NCBI GenBank assembly: GCA_022605955.1
Contig: JAKCOZ010000040.1
Coordinates: 868,001-932,000, forward strand
Source: Rallus limicola
Lineage: Eukaryota > Chordata > Aves > Gruiformes > Rallidae
Direction of reading: 5' to 3'
DNA length: 64,000 bases
Part shown: positions 38,701 to 64,000 of the stretch, in pieces
Layout: every line of letters starts with the position of its first letter
Position numbering within the stretch: position 1 is the first letter of the stretch
The notes under the pieces: generated by a model
Seen by the model: the letters and a program-made list of their open reading frames with translations, nothing else
Database searches by the model: none
What the model was told of the DNA's origin: nothing
Made by a program: the position numbers and the translations under genes

Positions 38701-41700
38701 TTTACATTAAAAGCACCAGACTGACAGGTCACACAGCTGAGCAGGGTTTGGGGGGGCTTGAGGTTTGGGTTTTTTTACAGACCTATTTGTGTTTTGAGAA
38801 ACTAGGATTAATTTAAGTACTAAAAAGAGTAAAGTATTGAAGAGGAAGGCCAAGGGCATCCTGGCTGGTGTCAGAAATAGTGTGGCCAGGAGGTCTGGGG
38901 AGGGGATTGTGCCCCTGGACTGGGCACTGGGGAGGCTGCACCTGGAGTGCTGGGTCCAGCTCTGGGCTCCTCACCATCAGAAGGACATGGAGGTCCTGGA
39001 GTGAGTCCAGAGAAGGGCAACCAGGCTGGGGAAGGGGCTGGAGGGCAAATCCTCTGAGGAGCAGCTGAGGGAGCTGGGGGGGTTCAGCCTGGAGAAGAGG
39101 AGGCTGAGGGGAGACCTTCTCCCCACCTCCCCTGCCCTGCCAGGAGGGTGCAGAGAGGTGGGGGATGGTCTCTTCAGCCAGGGGACAGGAGATGGGACAA
39201 GGGGCAATGGGCTCAAGCTGCCCCAGGGCAGGGTCAGAGCAGATGAGAGGGCAAAGTTCTTCCCTGGCAGAGTTGTGGGGCTGTGGCCCAGGCTGCCCAG
39301 GGAGGGGCTGAGTCCCCTTCCCTGGGTGTGTTTAACAGAGGGGAGATGAGGTGCTCAGGGATCTGGTTTTAGCTTGGGGTGGGAATGGTTGGACTTGATG
39401 AGCTAAAGGGTCTTTTCCAACCTTGGGATTCTGTGATCTTGTTGTACTACTCCCTGAACTGTTCATCTGAACATGTAAATCAGGTCTAGAGATCAGAATT
39501 AGGCAGAATAAAGCTGAGCAGCTATTCTGTAATTCACATTAACAGGCAGAGCTGTGTCCAGTAACAGCCTCTGAGGCTCACGTGCATTTTGGTAACACCT
39601 ACACAGGCTGGATTTTTCACCACAGAAATTTTCTCTGACAAACTGCTAAACCTGAGACATTCTGCTAGGCTGGACCTAATAGAGGAACACCAGCAGCATC
39701 AGAAGACAGCAGATGGCTGGGAGTTAACATAGCACCACAGGAGCACAGCAACATAGCTACATGCATTCTACCACAAATGGGCTACAGGCAGGTTATTCCA
39801 GTGATATACCCCAAATTAACATGGGGAATGCAGCAAGAAAACCCACTTAGATTGTCAAGAATAAACTGTGGTCTCTGTCTACACTGTCCAGGAGCCCAGA
39901 CTGTTCCCCTACACCTCAAGGTAGGGGCAGAAGTGCAACCACCCATTATAATAAACACCAGAAGCTGTTAATACATTCAAACACAGGACACAGAATCATA
40001 GAATCAGACAGGTCTGGGTTGGAAGGGACCCCAAGGAGCACAGAGCTCCAACCCCCTGCCACAGGCAGGGACACCAACCTCCAGGCCTGCAGCTACACAA
40101 GGTTGCCCAGGGCCCCAGCCAACCTGGCCTTCAACACCCCCAGGGACGGGGCACCCACCCCCTCTCTGGGCAGCCCCTGCCAGCCCCTCCCCACTTTAAC
40201 CCTTTCTTCCTTCAGCTTTAATTCATCCCCCCCTGTCCTGCCAGTGTCTACTCTTTTTAAAAGTTGATTCCCCTAAACAGACACACTTCAACTGATGCTC
40301 CCTTGAAACAGCCATTCACACAACATCCTGCAAACACATGGACTGTGTACAACCTCAGCTGGAGAAGCTGGACAGAACACCACACCCTCCCTGTCAGATT
40401 ACTTGACATTAAGGACAACACAGTGCATGTGTAGCAACCTGTCTGCTTCCAGCTTTGATACAAGGAAGATTCTGACTAACTCAGACATTCCTACAGGGTC
40501 TGTTTACCAGCAGGTATTTTAAGCCTGAACTAGCACCTCTTCTCTAAGACTAAAACACAATGAGTGAGGATGATGCAGTTTGTGTAAGTCACAAGGCAAA
40601 ATCCTCCTGCAAGGTACACTGGAATATATGAAAGAAAAAGAAAACAAAAACCAAACCCAAAACAAGCCCAAAGTAAATTACTCTTTAAACTGAGGGAAAA
40701 TAGACATCAGGACAAAATCCTTCCCTGTGAGGGTGTGGAGCCCCTGGCCCAAGGTGCCCAGAGAAGCTGAGGCTGCCCTGGATCCTTGGCAGGGTTCAAG
40801 GCCAGGTTGGAGGGGGCTTTGGACACCCTGGGCTGGTGGAGGGTGTCCCTGCCCATGGCACAGGGTGGAACTAGATGAGCTTTAAGTTCCCTTCCCACCC
40901 AAAATACTTACAATCTATTAAAAATTAAAAACCACTGTGGCTTCATAACCAATGGACTCCTCAGTACATCACTTCAGCCTCAGCCAGCTGGAAATCAAGA
41001 TCCAGACAAGAACTCCTCAAAACACCAACCCCCTGACAGGCAAACTGCCACGAGCGACTGTCCACGAACACACAACCCAGCAGCAAAACCAGTTCGCTCA
41101 CGCACAACCCAGCAGACAGAAAGGCAGAGAGCAGAGCTGTGTGAGAGCAGAGCTGTGTGAGAGCAGAGCTGTGTGAGAGCAGAGCTGTGTGAGAGCAGAG
41201 CTGTGTGAGAGCAGAGCTGTGTGACAGTGCCTCAGTGCCCCCGAGAGCAAAGCTACCTCCTCGGGAAAAGGGCCCACGAACCGCCGCACCCGCTCGAGCG
41301 AGCGAACAAACGGGACCCAAGAGGCACAGGCTGGAGCTCCTGGGGGCACCGAGCCAAAGCCGAGCACCCCGCACCGAGGGGAGGGGGGAAGCGCGCAGCT
41401 GAGGCCGCCTGCTCGCTGCGAAGCGAGCGGCACACAGGCAGCCCGGCCCGGAGGAGCCTCTTCTCACCCCGGGCTACGTAACAAGGGCCAGAGTTACTGC
41501 CAGCGCCAAAGGAGCAACCGAGGCGGCAGCAGAGCAAAACACGGGGCAACAGCCCGCGGAGGGGGCCGCGGCTGAGGAAGCCGAATGAGGCGGTGCCGGG
41601 CTCTGGGAGAAGCGCTCCCACCCCGGCGCCTCACTGGGACGAGCTCCCCCGGGGCGGCGGTGCGGTCCCGTCCCGTCCCTCGGTCCCCTCAGCCGGCGCG

Positions 41701-41821
41701 GCGCGGGCAGCGCTCTCACCATGGCCTCCACGTCCGCCCAGGTCGTGTGCACCGAGTCGGACACCAGGAAGCTCTGGGTGTCCCCGCGGCAGGTGACGCG
41801 GAGGTTCACCTGCGGCTCCAT
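20073..41821 (-). CDS. NBR1: NBR1, selective autophagy cargo receptor (complete, 21 coding exons, 1001 aa)
   Basis: NBR1 links ubiquitinated cargo, including peroxisomes and aggregates, to ATG8 proteins on the autophagosome. Coding exons (minus): 41720-41821, 38067-38129, 36651-36669, 36261-36283, 35456-35671, 34818-34892, 32751-32956, 30553-30717, 29426-29632, 28043-28202, 27261-27548, 26695-26847, 25326-25401, 24757-24867, 24119-24307, 23862-23996, 22936-23299, 22546-22640, 21924-22002, 21051-21156, 20073-20246. They total 3006 nt and close in phase. Domain order: PB1 (exons 1-5), ZZ zinc finger (7-8), coiled coil (9), four-tryptophan domain (10-11), LIR motif EDYIIVL (17), amphipathic J helix (20), UBA (21). 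Human NBR1 is 966 aa. The intron after exon 11 has a GC donor, and exons 3 and 4 are only 19 and 23 nt. The C-terminus (SDLHSGRC) differs from human. Confidence 0.96.
20436..20858 (+). mobile_element. CR1 LINE fragment, type C, just upstream (minus-strand sense) of NBR1 last exon
   Basis: It starts ATGCTGAAGGGCCTGGAGCA and ends ACCCCTGTGATTCTACATGA. More than 200 bp are the same as the copies at 45050-45410 and (inverted) 63710-64000, apart from isolated changes. Confidence 0.92.
22936..23299 (-). CDS. NBR1: NBR1 exon 17: acidic stretch and LC3-interacting region
   Basis: This 364-nt exon encodes an acidic run ([11 protein letters not shown]) followed by [20 protein letters not shown]. That contains the aromatic/hydrophobic core Y-I-I-V of the LIR that binds ATG8/LC3/GABARAP. 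The donor is AG|GTGCGC, weaker than usual. It was chosen because it leaves phase 2, exactly what exon 18 ([20 protein letters not shown]) needs. Confidence 0.85.
25570..26376 (+). mobile_element. CR1 LINE fragment, type B, about 800 bp, NBR1 intron 12
   Basis: It includes GAGGTTGAACAAGGCCAAGT and GGCATCCTGGCTGGTGTCAG. It ends with GGTTGGACTTGATGATCTTA and TGATTCTGTGA. It is the longest type B copy here. Confidence 0.92.
27261..28202 (-). CDS. NBR1: NBR1 exons 10-11: four-tryptophan (NBR1/FW) domain
   Basis: Exon 10 encodes [20 protein letters not shown], then [14 protein letters not shown]. Exon 11 continues [18 protein letters not shown] and [18 protein letters not shown], then [11 protein letters not shown]. 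The conserved tryptophans (HW, EW, MW, HW, IW) are all present. The domain is an Ig-like fold that defines the NBR1 family. Exon 11 ends in ACAG before a GC donor. Confidence 0.94.
29683..30102 (-). mobile_element. CR1 LINE fragment, type B, NBR1 intron 8
   Basis: It begins AATCACAGAATCACAAGGTT and runs antiparallel to the type B copy at 25570-26376, with very high similarity over about 400 bp. Confidence 0.92.
30553..32956 (-). CDS. NBR1: NBR1 exons 7-8: ZZ-type zinc finger
   Basis: Exon 7 encodes [19 protein letters not shown] and ends [15 protein letters not shown]. Exon 8 continues [20 protein letters not shown] and [11 protein letters not shown]. The paired Cys (CNC, C-x-LC, C-x-x-C) and the final His fit the ZZ fold. 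The Ser codon is split across the intron (AG|C). Confidence 0.93.
30903..31289 (-). mobile_element. CR1 LINE fragment, type A, NBR1 intron 7
   Basis: It begins ATCATAGAATCCCAGCCTGG and is almost identical to the copies at 34018 and 59341 for its whole length. Confidence 0.92.
31440..32035 (-). repeat. Unidentified interspersed repeat, NBR1 intron 7
   Basis: It starts with a CR1-like GGGATGGAAGGGACCTTAAA, then leaves every CR1 type seen here. It has GGAACCAGGGCTTGTGAACA and GCAGACCCCACTACAGTGTC. The composition and the CR1-like border suggest an older retroelement in minus orientation, but I cannot name the family. Confidence 0.45.
32401..32430. repeat. Poly-G tract in NBR1 intron 7
   Basis: A run of about 19 G, then TT, then seven G and TG. 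Confidence 0.9.
34018..34757 (-). mobile_element. CR1 LINE fragment, type A, about 740 bp, NBR1 intron 6
   Basis: It begins AGAATCAGAACCAGTCTGGG and runs through GACCCAGCCCAGCTCCCTCA to CTTCCCCCAGTCTGGATATG. It is the longest minus type A copy and lies about 60 bp from NBR1 exon 6. Confidence 0.92.
34896..34928. repeat. (AAAC)n microsatellite
   Basis: Repeated AAAC/ACAA units immediately upstream (minus sense) of NBR1 exon 6's acceptor region. Confidence 0.9.
35456..41821 (-). CDS. NBR1: NBR1 exons 1-5: PB1 domain
   Basis: Exon 1 ([16 protein letters not shown] to VEAM), exon 2 ([20 protein letters not shown]), micro-exons 3 and 4, and the start of exon 5 make up the PB1 domain. NBR1 uses it to bind p62/SQSTM1. 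The acidic OPCA motif (YIDEDNDE, then EEYEEAL) is intact, as expected for a type I PB1. The ATG at 41821-41819 is chosen because it begins the conserved MEPQV start; an upstream in-frame Met also exists. Exon 5 continues into a divergent linker. Confidence 0.93.
35687..35713. repeat. (AT)n microsatellite
   Basis: Alternating AT of about 26 nt just upstream (minus sense) of NBR1 exon 5. Confidence 0.9.
36261..36669 (-). CDS. NBR1: NBR1 micro-exons 3 (19 nt) and 4 (23 nt)
   Basis: Exon 3 (36651-36669) encodes VSVNSK and the first base of a Glu codon. Exon 4 (36261-36283) completes it and encodes EYEEALK. Both have canonical AG acceptors and GT donors (GTGAGC and GTAAAC). Together they are 42 nt, so skipping both keeps frame and removes 14 residues that include the second half of the OPCA motif. 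Confidence 0.88.
37015..37112 (+). mobile_element. Short CR1 type A 3' end, NBR1 intron 2
   Basis: GGCAGGGGGTTGGAGCTCTG, then GGGGTCCCTTGCAACCCAAA and CCATGATTC match the type A terminus in plus orientation. Confidence 0.85.
38356..38552 (+). mobile_element. CR1 LINE fragment, type B, NBR1 intron 1
   Basis: It has GATTAGATATTAGAAAAAGA, then GGAACAGGCTGCCCAGGGAG, and ends TTCCAACCTGGTGATTCTGT. Internally shortened relative to other type B copies. Confidence 0.85.
38843..39438 (+). mobile_element. CR1 LINE fragment, type B, about 600 bp, NBR1 intron 1
   Basis: It begins AAGGCCAAGGGCATCCTGGC and ends CCAACCTTGGGATTCTGTGA. It is nearly identical to 25570-26376 and to the inverted copy at 56893. 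Confidence 0.93.
39989..40262 (-). mobile_element. CR1 LINE fragment, type A, NBR1 intron 1
   Basis: It begins CACAGAATCATAGAATCAGA and shares the diverged 5' part with the copy at 4025. Confidence 0.88.
40680..40910 (+). mobile_element. CR1 LINE fragment, NBR1 intron 1
   Basis: It has CTTCCCTGTGAGGGTGTGGA and GGTGCCCAGAGAAGCTGAGG and ends near TTCCCACCCAAAATAC. It resembles the end of the 12530-13364 copy. Confidence 0.8.
41127..41222. repeat. 16-bp tandem repeat, six copies
   Basis: GAGAGCAGAGCTGTGT is repeated six times with an exact 16-bp period. It lies in NBR1 intron 1 about 500 bp inside the gene, at the edge of the CpG island. It gives [12 protein letters not shown] open frames on the minus strand that are not genes. 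Confidence 0.95.
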
Positions 41822-42950
41822 GCCGCGCTCCCCAGCGAGCGACACCGGCCCCATCAAGCGGCCCGACGAGCCTAACATGGCGGCCCGAAGACGGCCAGCC
41901 CCGGGCCCGCCGCGCGATACTACTGGCGGCCACTACTGCCAATCATCCCCTTCATCGCTCTGATTGGACGGCGGGGGCGGGGCCAGACACTGCGAAACCA
42001 CAACAATAAACACGGCCGGAGAGCGGAGAAGCAGCGGGCGAAGGGGGCGGAGCTCGCGACGCCAGCATACGCACACTTCCGCATCTCCTATAATGCACCG
42101 CGCGGGCGCACGCATATCCTGGGATTCTGTGATCACGTGGGAGCGGTAGAACCAATCAGCCGTGACCTTCCCTACCCTGGCACGCTACGTAAGCGGGTGG
42201 GACTAATAAGGGGACCCTTCTAGGATCACGTGCTGCTTCCCTGGAGTAGGATTGGCTGTCAGGTGCGCTGCGTCGGCGCGGCGGAAAGGGCGCGAAATGC
42301 GATGCTTCAGGGCGGCTCCTGAGGGCGGGCGTGGGGCTCTGGGCCGGGCGGCCGCCACTCGCCTCCGCCTCGGCAGCGTCCCGGGGGCAGCCGCCCCTCT
42401 CCGCGGCGGGGGGAGCTGGGGGGCAGGAGCGCGTCGGGCGCGGGGCCGCTTCGCTCGGGCCTGCTGCTAGGCCTGGCGGCGGGACCGGCCCCGCTCCCGG
42501 GCGGCGCAGAGATCGAGCGGCTTCTCTTTGTCGTCCGGGCCTGAGGTGCGCCGGCCGCTGCCGGTCGTTCCCTTTGCGTGACGGGGTCTGATGTCCTCTT
42601 TACGGCCTCCCCCCCGCCGCGGGTCCTTCTCCGTCCTCCCCAACGCACCCCCCCTCCTCCCCCCACCGCGGGTCCTTCTCCCCAGCCCCCCATTCCCGGT
42701 CAGTCCATCCCCCCCTCCCGCGGCTCCTTCCCCGCTCGTCGCGCTGTCCTTGCCCTCGCCGCCTCTGTAGCCCCTCCGGTTCGCTCCTTGGACTGCAAGA
42801 GGCCTGACGGGGTTTTACCGCCAGCGTTCAGCCTTCCAGCTCCACTGGCGCTGTGAAGCGCTGGACAAAGAAACAGGCACGAAGTGCACCGGCCTGTTGT
42901 GGGCAAACAGCCCGGCAGGAAGCCCGGCCACGGGCCGCGTTTGTATCTCA
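41200..42950. promoter_or_regulatory. Shared bidirectional NBR1/BRCA1 CpG-island promoter
   Basis: The start codons of NBR1 (41821, minus) and BRCA1 (43011, plus) lie 1.19 kb apart, head to head, in CpG-rich DNA. Visible sites: CCAAT boxes in both directions at 41939-41943, 41963-41967, 42152-42156 and 42251-42255; a GC box at 41973-41984; TCACGTG E-boxes at 42133-42139 and 42226-42232; TACGTAA at 42186-42192; an E2F-like GCGCGAAA at 42290-42297. CCAAT, CRE-like and E2F sites are also known features of mammalian BRCA1 promoters. No TATA box is seen. Confidence 0.8.
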
Positions 42951-43010
42951 CCAGGCTGCCTGGTTTGTTCTGGTTTTCCTCCCCGCTGTAGGCACAGTTG
43001 GATGTGAAGG

Positions 43011-63531
<20,521 letters not shown>

Positions 63532-63679
63532 GTGTGTCTTGTAGAGAAATTAAATTAACTCTTAGCATAAAATGTTATGGACAGGGGGATTGTGTGTGTC
63601 ACCATAGTTGTACCTTTGACCTCTTCTTGGATGCTCTTGTACCTCTGATGCTCTGAAACTTTCAGAATCCCTACCTGAG

Positions 63680-64000
63680 AGATCACAGAGGTCAGAAGGA
63701 ACCTCCAGAGCTCATGGGGTCCAGCCCCCTGCCAAAGCAGCTCCCCAGCTCAGATTGCACAGGGCGGTGTCCAGACGGGGCTGGAATCTCTCCAGAGATG
63801 GAGACTCCACACCCCCCTGGGCAGCCTGGCCCAGGGCTCCCTCACCCTCCCTGGGGAAAAGTTCTGCCCCAGCTTGGGCTGGAACTTCCTCTGCTCTAAC
63901 TTGCAGCCATTGCCCCTTGTCCTGTCCCCACAGACACTGACAAGGGGCTGCCCATGTCCCCTGCATCCCACCCTTCAGATAGTGAGAACCATTCATCAGG
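63680..64000 (-). mobile_element. CR1 LINE fragment, type C, BRCA1 intron after the last exon here, runs off the end
   Basis: It begins GAGATCACAGAGGTCAGAAG and matches the 20436 and 45050 copies inverted. It continues beyond the window. Confidence 0.92.

Noticed and set aside
41098..41467. Minus-strand open frame with [14 protein letters not shown] repeats
   Set aside because: It comes from the 16-bp tandem repeat in NBR1 intron 1.

Overview
This is a nuclear window from a bird. It holds four vertebrate genes, each resolved exon by exon. It also holds more than twenty CR1-type LINE fragments (chicken-repeat-1 family, 3' ends close to ATTCTRTGA), CpG-island promoters and G-rich tandem repeats. 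The large number of very similar CR1 copies, with three copies almost identical over more than 200 bp, points to a bird lineage with recent CR1 activity. Woodpeckers and relatives (Piciformes) would fit, but this is inference. No bacterial, organelle, RNA-gene or CRISPR signal was seen.

Layout. 274-7999 (minus): the first 12 coding exons of DHX8, a spliceosomal DEAH-box helicase; the helicase core lies beyond position 1. 9814-15266 (minus): complete TMEM106A in 7 coding exons (263 aa), with a CpG-rich, repeat-bearing 5' region near 16.4-17.2 kb. 17.17-17.90 kb: a G-rich minisatellite between the NBR1 3' end and the TMEM106A promoter. 20073-41821 (minus): complete NBR1 in 21 coding exons (1001 aa) with PB1, ZZ, four-tryptophan, LIR, amphipathic-helix and UBA regions. 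41.2-42.95 kb: a CpG island forming a shared head-to-head NBR1/BRCA1 promoter. 43011-63531 (plus): BRCA1 from the start codon through the exon that matches human exon 21, covering the RING, the large central exon, the PALB2-binding coiled coil and the first BRCT plus the start of the second. The last BRCT exons lie beyond the window.

The gene order DHX8 - TMEM106A - NBR1 - BRCA1 is the same neighbourhood as human 17q21, in compact form, with BRCA1 and NBR1 directly head to head and no NBR2. The genes work in different processes (splicing, macrophage/endosomal membrane function, selective autophagy, DNA repair). The only obvious regulatory link is the shared BRCA1/NBR1 promoter.

Exons were placed by hand from GT/AG (or GC/AG) borders, reading phase and remembered family sequences. 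The phases close exactly for all four genes. Least certain are the BRCA1 exon 10 acceptor, the non-coding first exons and the exact CR1 ends. The points most worth a second look are a GC-AG intron and two micro-exons in NBR1, a 41-bp repeat that multiplies a splice donor in the TMEM106A leader, a CpG-core minisatellite, an intron inside what is one large exon in human BRCA1, paired acceptors 5 nt apart in BRCA1, and inverted CR1 copies flanking NBR1 exons 9-12.
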